Counted from the stretch's first letter, positions 8,113 through 15,997 are shown. The stretch: 61,285 nucleotides of DNA from an uncultured Acidobacteriia bacterium (GCA_903825445.1 CAIKAS010000065.1:1-61285); one strand, 5' to 3'. Notes: generated from the sequence alone by a model not told the origin. Numbers and translations: made by a program.

Positions 8113-8807
8113 ATCTGCGCGTTACGAAATGCCACTTCGCCGAAGTAGCTTTCGGCGCTGGTGCCGGTGTGTTGAGAATTGATCTGGATTCGAACGCCTT
8201 TGACGTGGGGCGCAGGCTTGCCAAAAGCCTTCTGGTAGTCGGCCGCAACGTTGCGGTTTTCCTGGAGCCACTGATTGACTTCGGCGCTGCCGGAGCGGCA
8301 AACGATGGTGAAGATATGGACAAAGGGGATGGGACTGATGTCCTCAGATGCACCTTGGGGGGCGGTGGTGTCCCAGATGTAATCGAGGATGCGGCGATCC
8401 GTGAAGGCAACCATGAGCTGTGCCGCCTGATCGTCTGAAGAACCGTGGCGGAAATCGCCGCCTTTTGGCAACTGGGCGACTTTCCAGCTCCAGGCGATGA
8501 CGGGCATTTGGGCCGGGTTGACGTCAATATTGCGTTCGAGGGCGAACGATGACCTGGTGCTTCTGAAATGGAGCACCGGGCCGAGATCCTGATCAGCAAT
8601 GGAGATGTCAGGTTGCCCGGCGATTACTTTGAGATCCCATCCGGGAGGAACTCTGGTGGCGGACGCTTTCGCCTGTGCCGCATTGGAAGAATCGAGAACG
8701 ATCAGCGCAGGCATGGAGCCGTGAAGTTGGAGAACGAACAAGGCCGCCGCCGTGAGGGAGAAAACAGGAGCGAGCCAGGACCGCGCGCTAGAGTACTTTT
8801 CCACCAT
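8109..8807 (-). CDS. DUF3047 protein, first gene of the sphingolipid operon
   Basis: 232 aa. A hydrophobic N-terminal segment (about residues 11-28) acts as an uncleaved or cleaved export signal; the remainder shows the DUF3047 pattern, including IAWSWKV, DDQAAQLMVAF, DYIWDT and a C-terminal GVRIQINSQHTGTSAESYFGEV read in two parts with conserved polar residues. Function unknown; probably periplasmic, beta-rich. It starts the five-gene minus-strand operon and overlaps the SDR by 4 bp, so a role in handling or transport of the sphingolipid product is plausible but only by context. Confidence 0.7.
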   Translation of the reverse strand: MVEKYSSARSWLAPVFSLTAAALFVLQLHGSMPALIVLDSSNAAQAKASATRVPPGWDLKVIAGQPDISIADQDLGPVLHFRSTRSSFALERNIDVNPAQMPVIAWSWKVAQLPKGGDFRHGSSDDQAAQLMVAFTDRRILDYIWDTTAPQGASEDISPIPFVHIFTIVCRSGSAEVNQWLQENRNVAADYQKAFGKPAPHVKGVRIQINSQHTGTSAESYFGEVAFRNAQI

Positions 8808-8837
8808 GTATCTCTATCGTACTCTGTCAAAACCTTT

Positions 8838-8874
8838 AGCCGCAGATAAACACGGATGGAGGCGGATCAGACGG
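8838..8874 (+). repeat. Dispersed GCAGATAAACACGGATGGA-type repeat
   Basis: The stretch GCCGCAGATAAACACGG followed by ATGGAGGCGGATCAG is a quasi-periodic intergenic repeat of a type common in Solibacter-like genomes. It lies just upstream of the sphingolipid operon on the other strand. Confidence 0.45.
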
Positions 8875-8934
8875 AGCGAGCTTGTGAAGGGGCGCGGGGG
8901 ATCGCAAGGCCTGCTGCGATTTGGCGGAGATCGG

Positions 8935-9117
8935 ATGGTTTACCAGACGGTATCGATAAATGTGTCAAGTTCCGAGGCGCTCGATTTGACGATTACGGCG
9001 CATGAGGGAGAGTTTCGCTTCCAGTTGAAGGAGGCGCTGGCGGAGAATCGATTCGACCGTTTGTGGCGGCAAGTCAACCGGGCGAAAGGCCTCCAGACGT
9101 TTATTGCGGGTAACTGA
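8935..9117 (+). CDS. Small hypothetical protein
   Basis: 60 aa from the ATG at 8935, which follows GGAG by about 5 nt. The product is acidic to neutral with an ALDLTITAHEGEFRF beta-like part and an amphipathic LKEALAENRFDRLWRQV helix. Codon use looks coding rather than random, and the stop is 29 nt before the next gene. I do not recognise the family. The longer frame upstream runs through an intergenic repeat and is unlikely to be translated. Confidence 0.35.
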   Translation: MVYQTVSINVSSSEALDLTITAHEGEFRFQLKEALAENRFDRLWRQVNRAKGLQTFIAGN

Positions 9118-9146
9118 GGGAAGATAAGGAAGACAAGGATCGACAT

Positions 9147-9461
9147 ATGAAAACGATAATTCTTCTTACGATAGCGACGGTTTCGGTGCTGGCTGCGGCG
9201 GACCGTACAATTACGGGAACGATCACCGATTCGATGTGCGGGAAGAGCCATGCGGCTATGAAGATGGGGTCGGATGCGGAGTGCACGAAGGCTTGCGTGA
9301 AGGCTGGCGCTAAGTACGTTCTCAGCGATGGAACGAAGACATGGGCGCTGAGCGATCAGAAGGGGCCGGAAGCGTTTGCGGGGAAGCGGGTGACCGTGAC
9401 GGGTGCGGTTGACGAGAAGAACGGGGTGCTGCAGGTGACTAAGATTGAGGTGGCGAAATAA
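9147..9461 (+). CDS. Small secreted protein with DSMCG/Cys motif (DUF5818-like)
   Basis: 104 aa with a signal peptide ending around residue 18 (LAAADR). The mature part starts TGTITDSMCGKSHAAM and has further Cys at about 46 and 50 in the ECTKACVKAG segment, then an OB-like beta region (FAGKRVTVTGAV). The His, Met and Cys residues could bind a metal, or the cysteines could form disulfides; this is speculative. Such proteins are numerous in Bryobacterales. The start has AAGGAT upstream. Confidence 0.6.
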   Translation: MKTIILLTIATVSVLAAADRTITGTITDSMCGKSHAAMKMGSDAECTKACVKAGAKYVLSDGTKTWALSDQKGPEAFAGKRVTVTGAVDEKNGVLQVTKIEVAK

Positions 9462-10421
9462 TTGGCCCCCAATGAGCGCCGATTGACGCCGATCGGACGG
9501 CACAACTCCCAGTTAACTGTTGCGCGCGAGCGAGCGTTGGTTATTGGTGGTGGTGGAGCGTCTGGGAATGCCTGGGCGATCGGCGTCGTCGCTGGCCTGT
9601 TTGACGCCGGGTTGGACGTGATCCAGTCCGATGTGATCATCGGGACGTCGGCCGGAGCGACGGTTGCGGCTCAGATAACCAGCACGACCCGACCGACTGA
9701 ACTGCTTGCAGCCATCCTGGCCGCGGTGCCTCAGCCACGGCCGGGTCCGGCCGGATCCGATGCTGGACGTGTTCCTGTTGGGCCGGTGGCGAACCACATG
9801 GAGAGGACAGGCGCGATCATGGCCGCCGCTAAGGATGCGGCCGATATGCGTCGCAGAATGGGTGCGGCGGCGCTCGAAATGGATGCGGCGTCGGATGGCT
9901 CTGCGCAAGCGCAGTGGCGCGCCACGGTCGCCGCCCGGTTGCCCAGCCAGCACTGGCCGCAACAACAGATGCTCATCGTGGCTGTCGATGCCCATACCGG
10001 TGAACCGGTCGTCTTCGATCGTCACAGCGGAGTCGAGTTGGTGGACGCCGTCGCTGCCAGCTGCGCCAATGGCTTCGGCGTCCCTCCATACACGATCGGC
10101 GAGCGCCGCTACATCGACGGCGGCTACCGAGCCAACGAGAACGCCGATCTGGCGGCCGGTTACGTGCGGGTGCTGGTACTGTCGCCACTCGGCGGCAGAT
10201 CGCGGCACCAGTTGGAATGGGGCACCCATCTCGCCGCCCGGGCCGACGAACTAAGGGCACGCGGCAGCAGGGTCGAAACCATCTTCCCGGATAGCAACTC
10301 TCAAAACGCGCTCGGTGTTGGCATGAGTGTGATGGATCTGTCGACGCGCCGACCCTCAGCTCAGGCGGGTTACGACCAAGGCACAGCTCTTGCCGGGCAG
10401 CTCACAGAATTCTGGCGCTGA
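9462..10421 (+). CDS. Patatin-like phospholipase
   Basis: Up to 319 aa; the TTG at 9462 directly follows the previous stop, but a start nearer the ALVIGGGGASG motif is as likely (a TTG at 9483 is available). The patatin signatures are all present: glycine-rich oxyanion loop GGGGASG, nucleophile GTSAG and DGGYR with the catalytic Asp. It would hydrolyse acyl chains of phospholipids or other lipids in the cytoplasm or at the membrane. The C-terminal half (SPLGG, GSRVETIFPDSNS, QAGYDQGTAL) closely resembles actinobacterial patatins, so recent or ancient transfer is possible. It is separated from the following minus-strand genes by a 262-bp gap that holds no convincing gene other than the antitoxin tail. 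Confidence 0.75.
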   Translation: MAPNERRLTPIGRHNSQLTVARERALVIGGGGASGNAWAIGVVAGLFDAGLDVIQSDVIIGTSAGATVAAQITSTTRPTELLAAILAAVPQPRPGPAGSDAGRVPVGPVANHMERTGAIMAAAKDAADMRRRMGAAALEMDAASDGSAQAQWRATVAARLPSQHWPQQQMLIVAVDAHTGEPVVFDRHSGVELVDAVAASCANGFGVPPYTIGERRYIDGGYRANENADLAAGYVRVLVLSPLGGRSRHQLEWGTHLAARADELRARGSRVETIFPDSNSQNALGVGMSVMDLSTRRPSAQAGYDQGTALAGQLTEFWR

Positions 10422-10683
10422 CGCCTGCGAAACCAGTCGATTCGGCAGGCGTGCCGATGTTCCTGCCGATGTTCGATTCGGGCTGCGAAGTAATTCATTG
10501 GCTGCCGATGCACACTGGTACACACGGACGCGTAGGTTGGGGTGGATGCATTGTGTACAACTCTCGTCGATGTCGTTGTACGGCTCCGGGTGCAGGATGG
10601 CTGGCGAAACCGCAGAGAAGCGATCGGGTTTACTGTATCTCACGCTTACGACGCTGCGCCGCAGTTTTCTCCATCAAACGGCA

Positions 10684-10884
10684 TTAAGCTTCCTCGCCGT
10701 CGATTGGCTGCACGCGTCCACTTTCCAAATCGTCATAACGCCGGTCGAGCATTTCCCGCGTGTAAGCGAGCTCATCAAAAAGCCCCGCTACGGCGTCTTC
10801 CAGGAGTTCGTCGCTGGGGCGTCCCGTGTCGCGCGCCATCTGGTCAAGCTTTGCTTGCACGTCCGGAGTGAAATGCACTTCCAT
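10684..10884 (-). CDS. RHH-type antitoxin, prematurely terminated
   Basis: 66 aa from the ATG at 10884 (a frame open further upstream is not part of the family). It begins MEVHFTPDVQAKLDQMA and continues RPSDELLEDAV...REMLDRRYDDLESGRVQPIDGEEA, matching antitoxins of ParE/RelE-type modules. The family normally continues past this point. In the same frame after the TAA at 10684-10686 the sequence reads CRLMEKTAAQRRKREIQ up to a second TAA at 10630-10632, which looks like the missing C-terminus. No toxin gene follows, so this is an orphan, decaying antitoxin, unless the stop is a sequencing error. Confidence 0.55.
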   Translation of the reverse strand: MEVHFTPDVQAKLDQMARDTGRPSDELLEDAVAGLFDELAYTREMLDRRYDDLESGRVQPIDGEEA

Positions 10885-10970
10885 ACCTTCAGTTCCTTCT
10901 CTGAGAAAACTGTTACTCGGCGGCTCCCAGTTGAGGCGGTCACAATTCGAACCAGACTTCATCCGAGGGG

Positions 10971-11993
10971 TTATGCCACGTAGACCAGCACCGCGATCAA
11001 CTGAGCGAACATCAACAAGAAAGCGAACTTCGCTACCGGATGGCCGAAGTTGGGTGAATAGCCAAATCCGAGACGGTTCCGCACCATGAGAGCGGGGTCG
11101 TCGGGATTCGAGTACAGATTGCCCATGCTCCAGCACTCGTCCGGGGTGGAGTCCGCATTATCAGCCGCATCTTTCCGCACAAACCACATAGGAAGCAGCG
11201 AGATTGCGATCAGTCCGACAGGCAGGGCCAGGGCGAACGATGTGGACAACGGAGAGGAATTGGGCTGCGAAGATACCGGGCCAAGAGCAATGACGGCCAT
11301 CAGGAGTGAAACGCTGGTCATGATTCCCAGCAAGGATGTAAGGCTCGCCCTTATCAATCGAATCTCGCCGACACCCCGGCGGGCGCCAAACAGTATCAGG
11401 ACGGCGGCTCCATATAGCAGGATCATCGTCGATGCCGCCGTGATCAGCGATCCGTAGACTCCCTTGAAACTCTTGTGCTCCCAGCCGTTCGGCTGATTAT
11501 CGAGCCCCCAGTGCACTGGGAACGTATCGGGGATGGAATTCCAGTGCTGCGAGATATACCATGCCGCGCCACCGAGGATCATCGGTGGAAGTATCCATAA
11601 AGGGAAGGTCCAGACAGGCAGAGGATCTTCGATTGCGAGTTCCGCTACTCGCTGCGTTTGCGGTGTCTGACGATGCGGCCACACCTGTTTGCGGGCAATG
11701 TACGTTGCCGCCATCATGCCAAGCGGTTGAATCAGAGAGCCAGGCACCAGAATCCATGGGAGTTTGCCGGCTACGCCAAATGCCATCAAGGCGGTTCCTA
11801 TGGCGAAAAGAATTGCGTTGATGCGGCGATATTGCACGAGGACGTCCCCGCCCTCGGACGAATCCCGGAAGTCGCTTGCAACGCGCACAGCAAAGTAGGT
11901 TCCGGTTCGCCACGCGGGGAGGAGGTGAAAGAGTACTGCCGTCGGCAGGGTTACCGTTAATGGGAAGAGGATTAGCCAGAGCATAGGGTTCAC
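10971..11993 (-). CDS. DUF1648/DUF5808 multi-pass membrane protein
   Basis: 340 aa starting at a GTG that overlaps the GntR stop (GTGA). Hydrophobic segments occur near residues 3-25, 58-95, 128-150, 185-205, 215-270 and at the C-terminus. The DUF1648 signature IPDTFPVHWGLDNQPNGW and a C-terminal DUF5808-like ECWSMGNLYSNPDDPALMV block are clear. DUF1648 proteins include SdpI-type immunity proteins and are often co-transcribed with GntR or ArsR regulators. Here the partner is a YtrA-type GntR protein immediately upstream, so the protein probably responds to or protects against an envelope stress; the ligand is unknown. Confidence 0.75.
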   Translation of the reverse strand: MNPMLWLILFPLTVTLPTAVLFHLLPAWRTGTYFAVRVASDFRDSSEGGDVLVQYRRINAILFAIGTALMAFGVAGKLPWILVPGSLIQPLGMMAATYIARKQVWPHRQTPQTQRVAELAIEDPLPVWTFPLWILPPMILGGAAWYISQHWNSIPDTFPVHWGLDNQPNGWEHKSFKGVYGSLITAASTMILLYGAAVLILFGARRGVGEIRLIRASLTSLLGIMTSVSLLMAVIALGPVSSQPNSSPLSTSFALALPVGLIAISLLPMWFVRKDAADNADSTPDECWSMGNLYSNPDDPALMVRNRLGFGYSPNFGHPVAKFAFLLMFAQLIAVLVYVA

Positions 11994-12376
11994 TTGTTTC
12001 CGGACAAAGCCAGGAGTTCTTTCGCGATCCAGTCTTCCGGCAGACCGTGCGACCGCATTTCCGCGACAAGATTACGCAGACGCCGCGTGAATCCATCGTG
12101 ATCTTTCAGGAGCTCGGATCGTTTCCTGGGTTCAGCCTCCCGCGGCATCACCCGCGCGGCTTTCCCTCGTGAGACGTCCAGCCAGCCCTCGGCGGCCAGT
12201 GTTCGATATGCCTCAGCGACGGTGTTGTGGTGGATGGCGAGATCGATAGCCAGCCTGCGCACGGAGGGTAGTGGATCGCCCGGCTTGAGGGCACCCGTGA
12301 CGAGGTAGCCACGGATTTGGTCTACGATCTGGCGATATGCGGGGACTGGAGACCCCAGTTCGATAACGAGTTTCAT
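11990..12376 (-). CDS. GntR-family regulator (YtrA subfamily)
   Basis: 128 aa from the ATG at 12376. The winged-helix HTH covers residues 8-75 (PAYRQIVDQIRGYL, GDPLPSVRRLAIDL, HHNTVAEAYRTLAAEGWL), and only a short C-terminal tail follows, as in YtrA-type GntR repressors that control adjacent membrane or ABC transporter genes. It overlaps the DUF1648 gene by 4 bp and should regulate it and itself. A promoter with TTGACA and an overlapping palindrome lies directly upstream. The frame is open 20 codons further upstream, but that would run through the operator. Confidence 0.8.
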   Translation of the reverse strand: MKLVIELGSPVPAYRQIVDQIRGYLVTGALKPGDPLPSVRRLAIDLAIHHNTVAEAYRTLAAEGWLDVSRGKAARVMPREAEPRKRSELLKDHDGFTRRLRNLVAEMRSHGLPEDWIAKELLALSGNK

Positions 12377-12402
12377 AACGAGCCAATAGTGTATAGAGTA
12401 TG

Positions 12403-12415
12403 TGTACAGTGTACA
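12403..12415. promoter_or_regulatory. Palindromic operator TGTACA-G-TGTACA of the GntR gene
   Basis: TGTACA at 12403-12408 and 12410-12415 form a perfect inverted repeat 27 nt upstream of the GntR start. It overlaps the -10 hexamer of the promoter at 12408-12436, the classic layout for autorepression. Confidence 0.55.
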
Positions 12416-12436
12416 GATTCGAGGGTCGTATGTCAA
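12408..12436 (-). promoter_or_regulatory. Sigma-70 promoter of the GntR-DUF1648 operon
   Basis: On the minus strand TTGACA (12431-12436), a 17-nt spacer and TACACT (12408-12413) form a good promoter. The -10 lies inside the TGTACA palindrome. Confidence 0.6.
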
Positions 12437-12551
12437 CAGGTATTTGAAGGATTCGCGAGGCAGGCCTAAAATCCAGGAGAATTACGCGGCCAGGTTCCGG
12501 CGTGTGCGTTGCTTTCCAATTGCCCGTTAGGAAACGCTTCCGGCCCCGGCT

Positions 12552-12557
12552 TACACT
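12552..12557 (+). promoter_or_regulatory. -10-like TACACT, possible leaderless start of brnT
   Basis: TACACT ends 6 nt before the ATG of brnT at 12564 and no Shine-Dalgarno lies between them. The -35 region is weak. Confidence 0.35.
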
Positions 12558-12563
12558 GAGCAC

Positions 12564-12836
12564 ATGGAGTTCGAGTGGGATTCTGCCAAGGCCGTGCAAA
12601 ACGCACGCAAACACGGCGTCACGTTCCACGAAGCGGCTACCGTATTTGGAGATGCATTGGGTATAACGGTGAACGATCCGGACCACTCACGAGACGAAAA
12701 ACGCTACATTGTGATCGGGTGGTCCAGTCGGGGCAGAGTGTTAATGGTGGCCCATGCGCAGCGATCGGGGAGGATTCGCATCATCAGCGCGCGAACGCTG
12801 ACGAGGCGGGAGAGGAGAGATTATGAAGCAACGTAA
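12564..12836 (+). CDS. brnT: BrnT-family ribonuclease toxin
   Basis: 90 aa. The sequence EFEWDSAKAVQNARKHGVTFHEA at the N-terminus, HSRDEKRYIVIGWSSRGR in the middle and RIISARTLTRRERRDYE at the end are the hallmark BrnT blocks (shown here in short parts: FEWD, KHGV, RDEKR, ISAR, RRERRDYE). BrnT is a RelE-fold ribonuclease that blocks translation until bound by BrnA. Full family length, all conserved basic residues present. It overlaps the antitoxin gene by 14 bp, the usual toxin-first BrnTA order. Confidence 0.88.
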   Translation: MEFEWDSAKAVQNARKHGVTFHEAATVFGDALGITVNDPDHSRDEKRYIVIGWSSRGRVLMVAHAQRSGRIRIISARTLTRRERRDYEAT

Positions 12837-13053
12837 GAATGACACCGGGGACGATTTACGTCCGGAGTACGATATGACCGCTTTGCTGAAAGGCGGAGTA
12901 CGAGGGAAGTATGTTAAGAGCTATAGGGCTGGTTCTAATGTGGTCCTGCTGGATCCGGACGTACGTGGCGCTTTTCGAAACGAGAAAGCTGTCAACGACG
13001 CGCTTCGACTGGTGATCGAGCTCAGGAAGGTCGGCGCGCGGCCGCGAGCCTGA
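12823..13053 (+). CDS. brnA: BrnA-family antitoxin
   Basis: 76 aa. A short charged N-terminus is followed by EYDMTALLKGGVRGKY, the usual toxin-wrapping linker of such antitoxins, and then a short DNA-binding C-terminal part. The gene begins inside the last codons of brnT. BrnA-type antitoxins neutralise BrnT and repress the shared promoter as a ribbon-helix-helix dimer. The RHH part here is short (VVLLDPDVRGAFRNEKAVNDALRLV in the usual place), so DNA binding is likely but not proven from sequence. Confidence 0.75.
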   Translation: MKQRKNDTGDDLRPEYDMTALLKGGVRGKYVKSYRAGSNVVLLDPDVRGAFRNEKAVNDALRLVIELRKVGARPRA

Positions 13054-13151
13054 AGATGCGGGACTGATTCGAGTGTCGAACGGATGCCATCCGGAAGGGT
13101 ACCATCCGCCGTGCGGGATAGCACGCGGAAACCAGGCGTCGGGCGGGAGAG

Positions 13152-13460
13152 ATGGGAAACACAGCTTACATCAAAATCGCGGTGTGGAATCTGCTCGGAT
13201 TGAGCGTGACTGGATTTGTGTTCTGGATGCTTGCCAATCCCTCGTTCCCGGATAGCCAGCTTATCTTCGGCGTGATTTTTACCGTGATAACGATTGTTTC
13301 AAGCATTGGCACATTTTGGATGGCTTACATGGCGATTCGGTGCGAGAGGAATCCGTGGCCTATTCTTGTTTTGATCTTTTTGCCGTTCAGCTTTCTATGG
13401 TATTACCAGGATCGTGTCAGATCCGGTAAAAACGTTGGACGAAACCTCAGTGTGGTTTAG
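13152..13460 (+). CDS. Small membrane protein, unknown
   Basis: 102 aa with three hydrophobic segments at roughly residues 9-28, 36-60 and 68-84, the last ending in WYYQDRVRSGKN. No known domain recognised. The ATG follows GGGAGAG, a good Shine-Dalgarno. It stands alone between the toxin-antitoxin pair and the VOC gene. Confidence 0.6.
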   Translation: MGNTAYIKIAVWNLLGLSVTGFVFWMLANPSFPDSQLIFGVIFTVITIVSSIGTFWMAYMAIRCERNPWPILVLIFLPFSFLWYYQDRVRSGKNVGRNLSVV

Positions 13461-13624
13461 TGTCTAGCCCTCCAATACCGACGGGACCGCCTCGGTTACG
13501 TCGGAGCACATCCAACAGCCTTCCGGATGTTGTTACCCCTCGCACTCGTAGCCGTTGGTATCTGATTCGGACCGCACTTGTCGACGCTGGTCTGGCACCG
13601 CCCGGCCAGGTTCGGCCCTCGCGC

Positions 13625-13630
13625 TACAAT
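13625..13630 (+). promoter_or_regulatory. -10-like TACAAT, possible leaderless start
   Basis: TACAAT ends 8 nt before the ATG at 13639 of the VOC gene. There is no Shine-Dalgarno in the short interval and the -35 is poor. Confidence 0.35.
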
Positions 13631-13638
13631 CATCGTTT

Positions 13639-14025
13639 ATGTTTCAGGGAATTGAACATCTGGCGATTGCATCGCCCAATCCGGAAAAACTTGCCCACTG
13701 GTATGCGGATCACCTGGGCTTTCACATCAACTTCACCTACGCGGGCAACTATTTCGTGCGGGCCGCCAACGGCGCGATGATCGAGATTATTCCCGCCGCG
13801 AATTCGCTGGCTACGCCTCAGGTGCTGGCCAACAACAAAGACGCCGGGTTCCGGCATCTGGCGATCGCGATCGACGATTTCGACGCCGGTGTGGAGCACC
13901 TGAAGGCAAAAGGCGTGCAGATGGTCGGCGAGCCGTTCGAGACGCAGGGCAACCGGCTGGCGTTCTTTAACGACGCCGATGGGAATCTGGTCCATCTGAT
14001 CAAACGGCCCGCGCCGCTGCCGTAA
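13639..14025 (+). CDS. VOC (glyoxalase/bleomycin-resistance) superfamily protein
   Basis: 128 aa from the ATG at 13639; the longer frame upstream is unlike the family. It has the two beta-alpha-beta-beta-beta repeats of the VOC fold: GIEHLAIASPNPEKLAHWY begins the first, GFRHLAIAIDDFDAGVEHL begins the second. Likely metal ligands are the His in EHLAI, Glu in MIEII, His in RHLAI and the final Asp/Glu region near DADGNLVHLI. Substrate unknown; family members isomerise, cleave or bind small molecules. It is followed by an MFS exporter gene 28 nt downstream, so a role in resistance to a small toxic compound is plausible. Confidence 0.75.
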   Translation: MFQGIEHLAIASPNPEKLAHWYADHLGFHINFTYAGNYFVRAANGAMIEIIPAANSLATPQVLANNKDAGFRHLAIAIDDFDAGVEHLKAKGVQMVGEPFETQGNRLAFFNDADGNLVHLIKRPAPLP

Positions 14026-14053
14026 ACCGTTTCATTCAATCCGGAAGATCTCT

Positions 14054-15259
14054 TTGCTCAAGCGCGTCTTTAAAGCATTCCACTATCGCGACTTCCGCAT
14101 TCTGTGGATGGGCGCGTGCACGTCGAGCATCGGCACGTGGATGCAGGAGATTGCGCAGAACTGGCTGGTGCTGCAGCTCACCAATTCGCCATTCCTGCTA
14201 AGCATCGACGCGTTTCTGGGCGATATTCCGATATTCCTGTTTTCGCTGGTCGGCGGAGTGCTGGCGGATCGCGTGGACCGGCGGTTCATCCTGATTGGCT
14301 CGCAGGTGGTGCAGATGCTTTCGGCCACTACGCTCGCCATTCTGGTGGCGACCAACCATGTGCAGATCTGGCATGTGTTTTGCCTGTCGTTTGTGGTGGG
14401 GACGGCGCAGTCGTTCGGCGGTCCGGCTTACTCGGCACTGGTGCCTAGCCTGGTGAGTAAGGAAGACGTCCCAAATGCTATTGCTCTGAATTCAATCCAG
14501 TTCAACCTGGCGCGGGTGATCGGGCCGGTGGTGGGTGGGCTGGCGATGAAGTATGTGGGGTCGGCGTGGTGCTTTGGGCTGAATGCGCTGTCGTTTCTGG
14601 CGGTGATTGTTTCGCTGCTGCGGCTGGATATTAATTTCAGCCCGCCGCACACGGGGGAATCGGTGCTGACGAGTATGAAGCAGGGGTTCCGCTTCATTGG
14701 CACGAAAGCGGCGATGGTGCCGTTAATCCTGATTGCGTTCTGCATGACTTTTCTGGCGTTTCCGATGATTGTCTTTCTGCCGGTCTTCGCGAAGATCGTG
14801 TTTGCACGGGACGCGATGACTTACACGCTGTTCATGGCTTCGAGTGGGATCGGATCGATTACGGGCGCGTTGACGGTGGCATGGCTGGGCGACATCAAGA
14901 ACAAAGGTCGGATTGCACTGAGCGCTCTGGTGGCGATGGGGATCGGAATGGTCTGTTTCTCACAATCGCGCTCGATACCGCTGAGTTGCGTGATGCTGTT
15001 CTTCACTGGCTCGATGCTGATGTTGGCGTTCACGATGATTTCGTCGCTGGTGCAGTTGATCACGCCGAACGATATGCGTGGGCGTGTGATGAGCGTTTAC
15101 ATGGTGGCTTTTCGCGGCGGGATGCCGTTTGGCGAATTGCTGACGGGCTCACTGGTGGCGAAGTTGACGGCGCCGACGGTGCTTTCGATCAACGGTTTGG
15201 TGCTTGCCGTGCTGGGTCTCTATTATCTTTTAGTGCAACGCAAAGTGGCCGAATTATAG
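14054..15259 (+). CDS. MFS transporter (MFS_3/EntS-like exporter)
   Basis: 401 aa, about 12 transmembrane segments, starting at a TTG with GGAAG 6 nt upstream. The N-terminal FRILWMGACTSSIGTWMQEIAQNWLVL and the loop GGVLADRVDRR are typical of the MFS_3 exporter group that includes EntS and macrolide-type efflux proteins; FGGPAYSALVPSLV follows in TM4-5. Expected to export a small hydrophobic compound using the proton gradient. It lies just behind the VOC gene, and both could form a two-gene resistance unit. Confidence 0.8.
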   Translation: MLKRVFKAFHYRDFRILWMGACTSSIGTWMQEIAQNWLVLQLTNSPFLLSIDAFLGDIPIFLFSLVGGVLADRVDRRFILIGSQVVQMLSATTLAILVATNHVQIWHVFCLSFVVGTAQSFGGPAYSALVPSLVSKEDVPNAIALNSIQFNLARVIGPVVGGLAMKYVGSAWCFGLNALSFLAVIVSLLRLDINFSPPHTGESVLTSMKQGFRFIGTKAAMVPLILIAFCMTFLAFPMIVFLPVFAKIVFARDAMTYTLFMASSGIGSITGALTVAWLGDIKNKGRIALSALVAMGIGMVCFSQSRSIPLSCVMLFFTGSMLMLAFTMISSLVQLITPNDMRGRVMSVYMVAFRGGMPFGELLTGSLVAKLTAPTVLSINGLVLAVLGLYYLLVQRKVAEL

Positions 15260-15313
15260 AGTGAGACGCAACTATTCGACAGTGCGGCGCGTTTGAGAAA
15301 ATAGACCTAGATT

Positions 15314-15997
15314 ATGCGAATTGTTTCGGCGTTGCTGTTTCTGCCTCTGTTGTGTGCCGCGGCGGACGATTTAATGTTGCTGCGCGACCATCAGGACCGG
15401 CAGGCGCTGGAATCCCGTGCCTCGGCGCTGCAGGCGGCGGCGGAGAAGCATCCGGGCGATGCGGATGGCTGGTATCGCGCGGCGCTGGCGTGGTCCTATG
15501 CGGCGGAAGTCGCGATGGAAGCAGGAGATAAGAAGACGTCCGGGCGCTTTGCGGAGGCGGGTGTGGCGATGGCGGACAAGGCCATCGATATCAACGGCAA
15601 GAACGCCGAATATTACAGGATTCTGGGGACGCTGGCAGGGCAGATTATTCCGGCAAATCCATTGCAGGGAATTCTGATTTACGGCAAACGGGCGAAAGAA
15701 GCGCTGGATAAGGCCGTGGCAATGGATCCGAAATCGTCGCGGGCGCAGTTGGCGCACGGTGTGGGTTATTACTATTTGCCGGAGAATTTTGGGGGTGGGC
15801 CGGCGAATGCGATTAAGGATTTCGAGCGGGCGATTGCGCTGGATCCGAAATCGGCGGAAGCTTACCTTTGGATGGGGATTGCGCTGCGTAAAGAGCACCA
15901 GGAAGTGAAGGCGCATGAGGCGCTGGTAAAGTCGCTGGCGCTTGATCCGGAGCGGGCGTGGACTAAGCAGCAACTGGCGAAGACGCCGGAGAAGTAG
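15314..15997 (+). CDS. Secreted TPR-repeat protein
   Basis: 227 aa with a signal peptide ending around residue 17 (LLCAAADD). Tetratricopeptide-like units are seen at about 30-70 (HPGDADGWYRAALAWSYAAE) and twice near the end (AIKDFERAIALDPKSAEAYLWMG and AHEALVKSLALDPERAW, shown in part). The middle (GILIYGKRAKEALDKAVAMDPKSSRAQLAHGVGYYYLP, in part) resembles TatT-type TRAP-associated TPR proteins. It probably acts as a periplasmic protein-protein adaptor. No catalytic motif. The gene stands alone downstream of the MFS gene. Confidence 0.7.
   Translation: MRIVSALLFLPLLCAAADDLMLLRDHQDRQALESRASALQAAAEKHPGDADGWYRAALAWSYAAEVAMEAGDKKTSGRFAEAGVAMADKAIDINGKNAEYYRILGTLAGQIIPANPLQGILIYGKRAKEALDKAVAMDPKSSRAQLAHGVGYYYLPENFGGGPANAIKDFERAIALDPKSAEAYLWMGIALRKEHQEVKAHEALVKSLALDPERAWTKQQLAKTPEK

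Noticed and set aside
10356-10643. Possible toxin gene behind the antitoxin
   Set aside because: The frame has no RelE/ParE or PIN features and overlaps the antisense of the patatin end.
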